Assembly (NCBI GenBank): GCA_050246795.1
Contig: JBFWVJ010000008.1
Coordinates: 22,776 to 86,775, forward strand
Length of the DNA: 64,000 nt
Direction of reading: 5' to 3'
From: JBFWVJ01 sp050246795
Lineage (GTDB): Bacteria; Patescibacteriota; Gracilibacteria; JAUYGZ01
Positions 26,846-34,165 of this stretch are shown in pieces (the first letter of the stretch is position 1; every line of letters starts with the position of its first letter). The notes beneath the pieces are model-generated. The model did no database searches and was not told where the DNA came from. It saw only the letters and a list, made by a program, of their open reading frames with translations. The position numbers were made by a program, and so were the translations under genes.

Positions 26846-27448
26846 ATGAAGAAGGTCCTGATCTCCCTCATTTCGATTCTCGCCTTTACAGCCGCTAGTT
26901 GGGGTCCGATTGCTGATCGAGTTAGCAAGTCCATTCTCCCGGTTGAAGGTGCTAATGGCGGCTGCACTGGTTTTGTAATTAACTCAGACCAGAAGTATGT
27001 TCTTACTGCTGCACATTGTGATATGAGTCCTGCTAGTCCGACCTATGTCGATAAGCTTCCTGCTAAGATTGAGTTCAAGGATACGAAGACTGATCTGATG
27101 GTGCTCTTTGCTGAGAAGTTGGATCGGCCTGCACTGAAGATTGCAACATCTAATCCTGACATTGCAGAAGAAGTTGCTAGTCATGGCTTTGGGTTTTCGC
27201 TGAACAAACCACTCTTTCGGTTAGCGCACATTTCTGCAGAAGATGTAAGAATCCCTGGAACCGAGAATGACTTCCTTGTCACTGATGCGAACTTCATCTC
27301 AGGACAAAGTGGTGGGCCTGTGGTTGATGCTAATGGGGAAGTTGTGATGATTGTCCAGCTTGGGGCGAGTCAGGGAATGGGTGCTGGAGTTGGGGCTGAG
27401 ACTATTCGGAGATCAGTGAGACGTTTTCTTCCTGAGGAAAGACCGTAA
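26846..27448 (+). CDS. secreted trypsin-like serine protease
   Basis: A 200-aa protease with a signal peptide at residues 1-18 (KKVLISLISILAFTAA). The chymotrypsin-fold triad is complete: LTAAHC (His), KTDLMVL (Asp) and GQSGGPVVD (Ser). It should act outside the cytoplasm of the infected cell. Phage-encoded secreted trypsin-like proteases are uncommon; possible targets are surface proteins of the host or of competing phages, but this is inference. Confidence 0.82.
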   Translation: MKKVLISLISILAFTAASWGPIADRVSKSILPVEGANGGCTGFVINSDQKYVLTAAHCDMSPASPTYVDKLPAKIEFKDTKTDLMVLFAEKLDRPALKIATSNPDIAEEVASHGFGFSLNKPLFRLAHISAEDVRIPGTENDFLVTDANFISGQSGGPVVDANGEVVMIVQLGASQGMGAGVGAETIRRSVRRFLPEERP

Positions 27449-27450
27449 AG

Positions 27451-28026
27451 ATGGAACAGAAACCGAAGATCACTATTGGGCTTCCTAGCTATGGACTCAT
27501 GACAACTGAATGTGTCATGGCGCTTTCAAAGATGCTGATGACCTCTAAGCTGGATCTGCATCTTGTATTTAATGTTGGTCTTTATATTGATTATAACCGT
27601 AATCAGATTGTTGATGCAGCACTGCAGAATGGATCGGATTATCTGCTGTTTGTAGACTCGGACATGGCTTTTCCGGTTGATGGGTTAGAAAGGCTGCTGG
27701 CTCATCAGAAGGATATCGTTGGTGGGTATTATAACACGAGACGAGGGAACTGTCCGGTGAGGGTGTGGGATGAGGATGGGAAACTTATTGCTCCTGATCC
27801 GATTCCAGAAGAACTCTTTCAGTGTGCCGTTCTACCAACTGGATTTATGTTGATTCGGTTGGAGGCTTTAAAGAAGCTCCAGAAACCTTTCTTTCAGGTG
27901 ATTACCCATGCTCAGGGAACTATCGGAGAAGATGTGAGTTTCTGTAAGAAAGCCGTCGATGCAGGATTGGAGATCTGGTGTGATGGCTCAATTCGGGTGG
28001 GCCATGTCGGGAAGATGATCTTTTAA
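27451..28026 (+). CDS. GT-A glycosyltransferase
   Basis: A 191-aa protein with KITIGLPSYG at the N-terminus, the metal-binding DSD in YLLFVDSDMAFP, and GEDVSFCKKA later. These are features of GT2-type glycosyltransferases that use nucleotide sugars. Likely modifies DNA, virion proteins or host glycans. It is the last + gene before a bidirectional terminator. Confidence 0.75.
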   Translation: MEQKPKITIGLPSYGLMTTECVMALSKMLMTSKLDLHLVFNVGLYIDYNRNQIVDAALQNGSDYLLFVDSDMAFPVDGLERLLAHQKDIVGGYYNTRRGNCPVRVWDEDGKLIAPDPIPEELFQCAVLPTGFMLIRLEALKKLQKPFFQVITHAQGTIGEDVSFCKKAVDAGLEIWCDGSIRVGHVGKMIF

Positions 28027-28052
28027 CCAACAATTGAATAGAAATAAAAATA

Positions 28053-28090
28053 CCCCTCCAGAGGACTGCTGTCGTCTCAAGGGGTTTTTT
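28053..28090 (+). terminator. rho-independent terminator (possibly bidirectional)
   Basis: CCCCT at 28053-28057 pairs with AGGGG at 28080-28084 over an inner stem, followed by TTTTTT. The opposite side is A-rich, so it may also act on the - strand. It follows the glycosyltransferase gene. Confidence 0.75.
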
Positions 28091-28131
28091 ATGACCAACA
28101 ACTTAAATAAAATCCCACACAGGAAAAAGAG

Positions 28132-28740
28132 ATGGAAAAATTTAGAGAGGGTAGTCCTTGTAATATTTGTGGAAAAACGTTAAGATATATTAAAGGAGGG
28201 GCGTGCGTGAACTGTAGTCGATTACGGGCCAAGCATCAAGCCATGCCAAAAAGAAAGGGTGTATGGAAGCATAAACTTACCCAAATAAATGAGACTACGC
28301 TGCGCGCGATATGCCAATTTTGTGGGCCCATTAAAGTAAAAAGAAAAAGGAAAGGCTTTGTTTGTATTAATAAGGTTAATGAAGAGCGTAAGAAATATAG
28401 GGAGCGACATAAAGAAAGGTTGAACCTTGCAGCTCGGTTAGCTTATAAGGAGGCACCTAAAGTTAAGGCCGATCCCGCTGACACACGACGTAAAATGTTA
28501 TGGGCTGATTATCGTCTAACTCCCGAGGATTATCAATTTCTTTTAGAAAAACAAAATGGGGTATGTGCCATTTGTCTTCAACCCTCCAGTGACGATAGGA
28601 GCTTAGCAGTAGATCATTGTCATACAACTGGAAAGGTTAGGGGCCTTTTGTGTATGCGCCACAATCTACTGCTCGGTTTTGCTCAAGACGACCCACAAAT
28701 CTTAACAGCCGCCATACAATACCTTAAAAGCCATTCCTGA
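28132..28740 (+). CDS. endonuclease VII-family homing endonuclease
   Basis: A 202-aa protein: N-terminal zinc module (CNICGKTLR, CVNCSRLR), basic linker, then endonuclease VII core with YRLTPEDYQFLLEKQNGVCA, ICLQPSS, AVDHCHTTGKVRG and LLCMRHN. An AGGAAAAAGAG ribosome site precedes ATG. It marks the end of the + strand block. Confidence 0.9.
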   Translation: MEKFREGSPCNICGKTLRYIKGGACVNCSRLRAKHQAMPKRKGVWKHKLTQINETTLRAICQFCGPIKVKRKRKGFVCINKVNEERKKYRERHKERLNLAARLAYKEAPKVKADPADTRRKMLWADYRLTPEDYQFLLEKQNGVCAICLQPSSDDRSLAVDHCHTTGKVRGLLCMRHNLLLGFAQDDPQILTAAIQYLKSHS

Positions 28741-28833
28741 AGGCTGGCAGGCTTTCTGAGAGGGGTTTTTCTTTTTTACAATGAAGTGATTGGGGAAGGG
28801 GAGAAGTCGGCCTATAAGTCATCCTAGGAGGTT

Positions 28834-29007
28834 CTAGAGGGCATTCTCAGGTACTTCTAGCTCGTCCCAGTCATATATGTAGTCATAAACCTCTCCACAT
28901 TGTGAGCACTTAAAAGCTATATGAGATGAACAGACGTCACAGTAGGTTTCGGTTTCTTCCCATTCTATTTCTGGGGCTGTAAACTGACACTCTTTACACT
29001 TGTGCAT
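28834..29007 (-). CDS. small zinc-ribbon protein
   Basis: A 57-aa frame with three CxxC pairs: CKECQ at the N-terminus, CDVCS in the middle and CSQCG later, then an acidic end. Likely a zinc-ribbon protein that binds nucleic acid or protein. Ends the - strand operon; about 90 bases separate it from the convergent + strand gene. Confidence 0.6.
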   Translation of the reverse strand: MHKCKECQFTAPEIEWEETETYCDVCSSHIAFKCSQCGEVYDYIYDWDELEVPENAL

Positions 29008-29010
29008 AAT

Positions 29011-29268
29011 TTAGCTGGTCGGCTTGGTCCTCATAATCGCTGACATGAGAGCCTCAGTGGACATCTCGGCTGGGTTCCAAAGGCAAGGAAGGTTACAATT
29101 GGGGCAGTTGCTCCTTCCGTAGCCGATCTTATCCAGATGTCCAGCGGCTGCATTATTTCTCTTTACGGTCTCCACTGGACTACCCTTCAGTAGAAGATAG
29201 ATACCAAGAAGAGCCTTGTACCGATTTTCCCGTGATTGATGTCGGAAACAACTTCCACACAGTTTCAT
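29011..29268 (-). CDS. zinc-binding hypothetical protein
   Basis: An 85-aa protein with CGSCFRHQ at the N-terminus and NCPNCNLPC in the centre, consistent with a zinc site. Its ATG overlaps the stop of the tiny gene upstream. Function unknown. Confidence 0.5.
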   Translation of the reverse strand: MKLCGSCFRHQSRENRYKALLGIYLLLKGSPVETVKRNNAAAGHLDKIGYGRSNCPNCNLPCLWNPAEMSTEALMSAIMRTKPTS

Positions 29269-29354
29269 TATTTAATCTCCGAAAAGAGTTCATAAGTTCG
29301 TGGAAAGAGCTGCTGGATATAAGATGCAACCACTTCCGCATATTGTCGGATCAT
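29268..29354 (-). CDS. tiny hypothetical protein
   Basis: A 28-aa frame starting MIRQYAEVVASYIQQLF. Support comes from position: its start overlaps the upstream endonuclease stop (ATGA) and its stop overlaps the downstream ATG, the usual coupling in this operon. The size makes it uncertain. Confidence 0.35.
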   Translation of the reverse strand: MIRQYAEVVASYIQQLFPRTYELFSEIK

Positions 29355-29800
29355 TGTGGTCCCTTTCTGTTTAGGGCGTGTAACTTATCAAAGTAGCTTA
29401 GTCGTAATTCACAGAGGTTATTCGGACAGATCTTTATGACACCGTCTTGCTTCCAGTTAAAACAAGACTTTCTAAAATCCAAAATAAGTTTTGCTTGCTC
29501 TTGTTTAGTTACCAAATATGGCAATAGATAACTTAAAACTTCAACTGTCTTTACATCACCAACATACCACTCGTAGGTTGGCTTATGTTTAGTTGGATTT
29601 GTATTAGAGGTAGACTTAAACGTTCCGCCAAATAAGTTGTGCAGCTTCTCTATAGTAGGTTTATGGGTCATGCGAACACTAATACGAACCTGAAAACTTA
29701 GTGTTTTTCTTCTGTTAGTTCCTGGATTATTCTTGGCCATGCCAATATAACCTTCTCCATCGACTATTCCAGCAGCCCATGCCAAGTCAGTTTTTCTCAT
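29351..29800 (-). CDS. LAGLIDADG homing endonuclease
   Basis: A 149-aa single-motif homing endonuclease. LAWAAGIVDGEGYIGMA near residue 6 is the LAGLIDADG helix with its catalytic acidic residue; the beta-rich DNA-binding part follows. It overlaps the end of thyX by 4 bases, so it is inserted between thyX and a small-protein cluster. Confidence 0.85.
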   Translation of the reverse strand: MRKTDLAWAAGIVDGEGYIGMAKNNPGTNRRKTLSFQVRISVRMTHKPTIEKLHNLFGGTFKSTSNTNPTKHKPTYEWYVGDVKTVEVLSYLLPYLVTKQEQAKLILDFRKSCFNWKQDGVIKICPNNLCELRLSYFDKLHALNRKGPQ

Positions 29801-30486
29801 GATTTGCTTTCATCAAATAATTCCATTGTTCTAGGAAATTTTTCCTTCAGAATTTTATGCACAACTTGGGCGTATCTCTGGATCTCCCACTGAGCAGAAG
29901 TGTCCAGCCTGAGAGTAAGGAAAGCTAGCCAGTTACGGAGATTTGCTGAGGCTCTCATTCGGGAGTATTGATTGACTGGTAGAACGAGTCTAGCCAGTTC
30001 CCGACTGACCCCATCTTTCAGGAGATTCTCATAAGCATCTCTGGCAAAGAATGTCGCTGCTTTGATGGTTGCTTGGTGACACTGAGCATCAAACTCGGTA
30101 AATCCTTCCTCGCTTGACTGCTTGTTCTTCACTGCCTGCTTACCAGCCATCAACCTTTCTATTGATGGGATGTAGTAAAGGTCAGGTAGTTCAGTGTATC
30201 GCCCTGACATTTCATTGTAGGACTGGGTCCGATGTCGGTGCCATTCACGGAACACCATAATCGGAGCCTGGACTTCGATCGTCATCCCTGCCATTTCAAA
30301 TGGTGTCATATGCTTATGTTCGTAGAGAAAGCGTAGGAGCTTCTCGTCTCCCGGAGATCCGTCTTCCTTTGGACCCCATCCCTGAAATCCCTTCGCCGTA
30401 GACATTCTCGCAGATTCAATAATGCGTTCGTCGGATCCCCAGCTTTCAATTAGTTTGCAGTAACCGTGATCAAGAACCTGAATCAT
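29797..30486 (-). CDS. thyX: flavin-dependent thymidylate synthase
   Basis: A 229-aa ThyX that makes dTMP from dUMP using FAD, NADPH and methylene-tetrahydrofolate. The signature RHRTQSYNEMSGRY is near residue 82, and KHMTPFEMAGM upstream of it forms part of the active site. Length is normal. Together with dCMP deaminase, MazG-like enzymes and a kinase it forms a nucleotide-supply operon with 4-base overlaps. Confidence 0.95.
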   Translation of the reverse strand: MIQVLDHGYCKLIESWGSDERIIESARMSTAKGFQGWGPKEDGSPGDEKLLRFLYEHKHMTPFEMAGMTIEVQAPIMVFREWHRHRTQSYNEMSGRYTELPDLYYIPSIERLMAGKQAVKNKQSSEEGFTEFDAQCHQATIKAATFFARDAYENLLKDGVSRELARLVLPVNQYSRMRASANLRNWLAFLTLRLDTSAQWEIQRYAQVVHKILKEKFPRTMELFDESKS

Positions 30487-31058
30487 CGTGTTTCTCCGGC
30501 AAACCCAGGCCAGACATGGTTGTTTTCATGGTAAATTATTCTATCAGTTGATGGTGGCCATCCAGCATCAAATAGGTGACATTCATAGCAGTCTTTGCCA
30601 GTAGTATTTTCCCGATATCCTCTATAAATAAGTTCATCCGCATCCAATGGATCAGTTCTCTTTACCATCTCCTTGATGACATCAAACAGCCAAGGCTGAT
30701 TGGTATCGTGTGCTCGCTGGAGACAAGTAGCTGCAGGAGTCGGTACCTCGTAGAAATAAGTCTTCCATGGACCTTCTCTTACGAAATCCCTCTTCTCTCG
30801 GCTCCAGTGAGTTTCATCCGCGATGACGGTTCCATGACCTGAAAGAAATAGGCTATGGATCATCACACGATAAAGTGCTCTCACCATTGGTTCAGCTTCC
30901 TTCGCATACACCTGACCGTGGAGTGCGAGCCGGATGTTGTCTTGGTTGACAATTGGTGCATGGAATTCCTTAGCAAGTTGTCGGGCTATGGTAGACTTTC
31001 CTGATCTCGGCAGTCCGTACATAGCGATGAGTGTGCCTAACTTTAAAGTGTCTCCCAA
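30483..31058 (-). CDS. P-loop kinase (AAA_33 type)
   Basis: A 191-aa protein with the P-loop GLPRSGKST at about residue 15 and a Q-rich NQDNIRLAL segment, as in polynucleotide or nucleoside kinases of the AAA_33 family. The start is TTG, preceded by an AAGGA site; an internal ATG lies just before the P-loop. It may phosphorylate nucleotides or RNA/DNA ends. Confidence 0.75.
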   Translation of the reverse strand: MGDTLKLGTLIAMYGLPRSGKSTIARQLAKEFHAPIVNQDNIRLALHGQVYAKEAEPMVRALYRVMIHSLFLSGHGTVIADETHWSREKRDFVREGPWKTYFYEVPTPAATCLQRAHDTNQPWLFDVIKEMVKRTDPLDADELIYRGYRENTTGKDCYECHLFDAGWPPSTDRIIYHENNHVWPGFAGETR

Positions 31059-31312
31059 TCTATTTTCCTTTCTGATATGCGAATTCTCATATCTGATAAT
31101 GCCGGATCCTCTCTTACCCGAATTTGTTTGAGCATGAATTTCTGAACCGGAGAATTGTCAGACAGTAATCTCGCAGTTGATTTTATCTCTTCACAATACT
31201 GCTGGAAGATTTCTGGTGAGACAAAAAAGGTGAGATATTCTGGCAGGAAAAGTCTAGCAGCTTTATAACTGGAGCGGATGGAGAGTAGGAAATCTGTGGC
31301 AGATGAGTTCAC
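31043..31312 (-). CDS. hypothetical protein
   Basis: An 89-aa helical protein. I chose GTG at 31312 because it overlaps the upstream TGA (GTGA) and has AGGAG upstream; a longer frame upstream lacks such support. It ends 16 bases inside the kinase start. Function unknown. Confidence 0.45.
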   Translation of the reverse strand: MNSSATDFLLSIRSSYKAARLFLPEYLTFFVSPEIFQQYCEEIKSTARLLSDNSPVQKFMLKQIRVREDPALSDMRIRISERKIDWETL

Positions 31313-31881
31313 CTGCTCTTCTCTCCTAGTGCCCGATCTCCTCGACGATCCCGATAAGCTCTGAGACAATCAGGGCAACAGCAGAACTCAGGATGCTGAA
31401 CGGGATCAGGGCGTAACCTAGTATTCGCACTCCCGACTTGAGGAATGAAATTTGTTGATGATTGAGTCCGATCATTCTTTAACCTTTCAATAAGTTCCTT
31501 GACACTAAAACAAATCCCTGTCGCCAGCTTCGCCATCAGATCCGGACGTTCAGGCTCTCCGTCATAGAGAATATATCCAAGCTTTCCATGACCAAGCATC
31601 CATCCGAGTTCAAGACCTGCTGATCGTCCAGCAGGCATTACCAGCACCCCGATATCTGAACTCTTCAAATGTTTAAGATCAAACTGAAATGCGGTTTCAG
31701 TAAAGTCCATTGCAAGAGCATCCTTGAACTTCATCTTATGACGAACGGCATAATCCGCCCAGTAATCTCCCTGTGCTGCCCTCCACTCATCGAAGGCATT
31801 GAAGCCCTCGATGCGGAGAATGTTGGCTACTTCTTCAACCCTAGGGTTGGAAAGAGAGCCGATGATGTATACTTTCTTCAT
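31309..31881 (-). CDS. nucleoside 2-deoxyribosyltransferase-like protein
   Basis: A 190-aa protein starting KKVYIIGSLSN and containing SDIGVLVMPAGRSAGLELGW, the core of DUF4406 and nucleoside deoxyribosyltransferase-like domains, with the catalytic-type Glu in the last motif. The extra C-terminus has a CCCPDC cysteine cluster. Probably acts in nucleotide salvage beside the deaminase gene. Confidence 0.65.
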   Translation of the reverse strand: MKKVYIIGSLSNPRVEEVANILRIEGFNAFDEWRAAQGDYWADYAVRHKMKFKDALAMDFTETAFQFDLKHLKSSDIGVLVMPAGRSAGLELGWMLGHGKLGYILYDGEPERPDLMAKLATGICFSVKELIERLKNDRTQSSTNFIPQVGSANTRLRPDPVQHPEFCCCPDCLRAYRDRRGDRALGEKSR

Positions 31882-32342
31882 TCGCTTTCCTCAATCGCAT
31901 ACCACGGAATTCCTGCTTCGGAAAGAATCTGAGCAGAAAGTTCCAGTGATTCCTTCCAGCTTTCCCGAACTTCGTTGTTGTTCTTATAACCAAGCACGGC
32001 ACGAATGCCTGCCTGAATTGCAAGCTTAGAACATTCCGTACAGATGTTAGGATGTCCAAAGGACGGGTAAACATATAGATAAGAACCCCTTGCCTCATGT
32101 CCAGCCTGAATAATAGCGTTCTGCTCGGCATGAACAATCAGCTTATATTTGGTAGGACGATCTGCATACCTCTTCGGATCATCCCACACTCGACGAGAGA
32201 ATCCGTTATAGCCCATCCCAACAACCTGCTTAAGGTCGTTGACGATTACTGCGCCCACCTGAGTTGAAGGATCCTTACTCCATGTTGATACGTGCTTGGC
32301 GAGATCCAGAAACCTACTGTCCCACTTTTGGCCGAATATCAT
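31878..32342 (-). CDS. dCMP deaminase
   Basis: A 154-aa zinc-dependent deaminase that converts dCMP to dUMP for ThyX. VHAEQNAI carries the zinc His and catalytic Glu; PNICTECSK carries the two zinc cysteines. Length is normal for the phage family. Confidence 0.92.
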   Translation of the reverse strand: MIFGQKWDSRFLDLAKHVSTWSKDPSTQVGAVIVNDLKQVVGMGYNGFSRRVWDDPKRYADRPTKYKLIVHAEQNAIIQAGHEARGSYLYVYPSFGHPNICTECSKLAIQAGIRAVLGYKNNNEVRESWKESLELSAQILSEAGIPWYAIEESE

Positions 32343-32667
32343 CCGTTCCTAGCCCCCTCTTCTGATAAATGTAAAGTGCAATCGCGTGCCATGCTACTGC
32401 AATTAGGTGATTAGATCCGGTCTCAGGATCATTGTCTTCACCCATCAACCACTGACGGAGATGGCGTTCAAGCGCATCCTGACTGAGACTCCACTTGTAG
32501 CCCTTCTCCCAGTTACGATCAGCATACTTGAATGCTCCCTTTCCATAGTGCTCCGCTAGGGCCCATAGAAACTCCTGAGGGATGAGACTGAATCGAGCTA
32601 ACTTGGCTCCCTTCTCTCCTCCAGTTGATGGATCAATCGTTCGTACTTCTTCCTGCTTAAACGCCAT
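32314..32667 (-). CDS. dATP/dGTP diphosphohydrolase-like (DUF5664) protein
   Basis: A 117-aa protein with the pattern TGGEKGAKLARFSLIP, then EHYGKGAFKYADRNWEKG and DALERHLRQWLMGED, typical of DUF5664 / MazG-related phage proteins that hydrolyse dNTPs. I chose ATG 32667, which has AAGGAGG upstream, over a longer basic frame. Confidence 0.7.
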   Translation of the reverse strand: MAFKQEEVRTIDPSTGGEKGAKLARFSLIPQEFLWALAEHYGKGAFKYADRNWEKGYKWSLSQDALERHLRQWLMGEDNDPETGSNHLIAVAWHAIALYIYQKRGLGTDDIRPKVGQ

Positions 32668-33064
32668 GCGCCTCCTTAAACATCTGCCAACATGCATCGC
32701 AAGAAACCTTCGGCATCTTAACCGCCTTATATCCCTTGTGTTTCTTGCATCTAGTAGTAAGTTCCTTCGCTGCTTGCTCAGCTTCAGCTTCCTTCTCGTG
32801 CTTCTCAAGGTTATAGTTCATGATGTCTTCGAGGGTCCACCCGAATTTCTTAGCTAGGGCAGTGAGGTAGAAAAGCACATCACCCATTTCCTCTAGTCCA
32901 TCTTCCTTGGAATATTGCTTTCCAACATTACCCTTCAATACATACTTCTTAAACCAACCACCGATCTCACCGGCCTCTTCGTTGAGGGCAATGACCAGAT
33001 ATTCTTTGGTCATATAGGATGAGGTCTGGTCCTTGACGAACTTCTGATAGTTTGAAATGTTCAT
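32657..33064 (-). CDS. MazG-like nucleotide pyrophosphohydrolase
   Basis: A 135-aa all-alpha NTP pyrophosphatase. ALNEEAGEIGGWFKK and GLEEMGDVLFYLTALAKKF give the ExxE and ExxD metal-binding pairs. A C-terminal cysteine motif (CKKHKGY, CDACWQM) adds a zinc site. ATG 33064 overlaps the upstream stop (ATGA). Likely sanitises or remodels the nucleotide pool. Confidence 0.8.
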   Translation of the reverse strand: MNISNYQKFVKDQTSSYMTKEYLVIALNEEAGEIGGWFKKYVLKGNVGKQYSKEDGLEEMGDVLFYLTALAKKFGWTLEDIMNYNLEKHEKEAEAEQAAKELTTRCKKHKGYKAVKMPKVSCDACWQMFKEAHGV

Positions 33065-33369
33065 TTGCTTTTTCCTTTTGATTCCTGCCAGAGAATTTTC
33101 TCCATTAGAGCGGCAGCTCTTGCTGACGGCCTCCTCGTAAGGAATCCAGTTCCCCGAGCCAGCTCGTATGAGATTTTCTTGTTGCCAAACTGTTGAGCAG
33201 TCGGGTCCAGAATAAGACCAGACTCGTGCTTGAGAAACCAATGAGTTCCATAGGTTCCAGACTTAATTCGCATGACGTGTGGCGTCCATCCGGCAGCTCT
33301 ACCTCCAAGAAGGTGATATAACGCTTCGCTGGCAACATAGCAGTTTCCATCCTTAATATTTCTTTCCAT
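33061..33369 (-). CDS. conserved phage hypothetical protein
   Basis: A 102-aa protein with ERNIKDGNCYVASEALYHLL, then GTHWFLKHESGLILDPTAQQ and GFLTRRPSARA. The Cys, HW and D positions resemble a papain-like arrangement, but this is not proof of activity. ATG at 33369 chosen; GTG at 33390 is possible. Confidence 0.5.
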   Translation of the reverse strand: MERNIKDGNCYVASEALYHLLGGRAAGWTPHVMRIKSGTYGTHWFLKHESGLILDPTAQQFGNKKISYELARGTGFLTRRPSARAAALMEKILWQESKGKSK

Positions 33370-33745
33370 TTGCTGAAAGTCGATGCTCACGTGTGTGATC
33401 TACCCGATTGGCATTGTAGATGGTCTTTTCTACGTAGGCACCAGCGATATCCAACCCAAGTCCACCACAGAAATCCAGTAGACGAATAAAGAGATCCGCG
33501 GCTTCAACTTCCAATCCACTCCGATGCGGGAGTTTGTCGTCCATGAGGTCCTTCCGGTCGGCTTCTAGCATTTCACTGAGTTCTGAGTGCATTAAAGCAA
33601 TCATCTCTGGAACACTTCGTTGCTTTGGCTGGCCAGTTTCCAAGTCCTTCCACCACCGCTTGTTGTCATTATGAGTGATTTCAGTTAACCACTGTATCTG
33701 TCTCCGTGCCTTTTCTAAATGTTCCTGCTTCTCTGGATTAACCAA
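33353..33745 (-). CDS. MazG-like pyrophosphatase
   Basis: A 130-aa all-alpha protein with MIALMHSELSEMLEADRKD and LEVEAADLFIRLLDFCGG, giving ExxE and ExxD-type metal sites. I chose TTG 33745 because AGGAGG lies 7 bases upstream and it overlaps the preceding stop; ATG 33766 is an alternative. Second MazG-like enzyme of this operon. Confidence 0.7.
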   Translation of the reverse strand: MVNPEKQEHLEKARRQIQWLTEITHNDNKRWWKDLETGQPKQRSVPEMIALMHSELSEMLEADRKDLMDDKLPHRSGLEVEAADLFIRLLDFCGGLGLDIAGAYVEKTIYNANRVDHTREHRLSANGKKY

Positions 33746-34154
33746 CTGAAACCTCCTGCAAAACATTCTCTACCTGATTGAGATAACCAATAGCCTGATC
33801 AAGAGTCTTCATCATTCGTACCTGAGGAAGATACTGGAAGATGTTTGACCGCTCACCGACAATGATTAGTGGCATGTCCCACGCAAGAGCAAGTCCCTGC
33901 TCAACCGCTTTGCCCTCAGACTTCTCCAGATTAAGAACAAGAACACAATCAGCTCGTTGTACATCCTCGAAATCATGAATACCCTGAGCAGTCATATACT
34001 CAACATCGTTCTGGTCAACGTCCTGCGGAACATCAATCCAGCGACTGGTTACCGTAAAGCCCTCAGCCTTGAGGCGCTCTCTGGCTGCAGCAGCTTCATC
34101 CTTCCGAACCCAAGGACCTGCGACATATACTTTAATGCTCTTTTTACTCATCAT
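33738..34154 (-). CDS. nucleoside 2-deoxyribosyltransferase-like protein
   Basis: A 138-aa protein with SIKVYVAGPWVRKDEA and CVLVLNLEKSEGKAVEQGLAL, which are the substrate-binding and catalytic-Glu regions of deoxyribosyltransferase-like proteins. ATG 34154 follows AAAGGAAG. Second member of this fold in the operon, next to the polymerase gene. Confidence 0.65.
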   Translation of the reverse strand: MMSKKSIKVYVAGPWVRKDEAAAARERLKAEGFTVTSRWIDVPQDVDQNDVEYMTAQGIHDFEDVQRADCVLVLNLEKSEGKAVEQGLALAWDMPLIIVGERSNIFQYLPQVRMMKTLDQAIGYLNQVENVLQEVSVG

Positions 34155-34165
34155 CTTCCTTTCGT

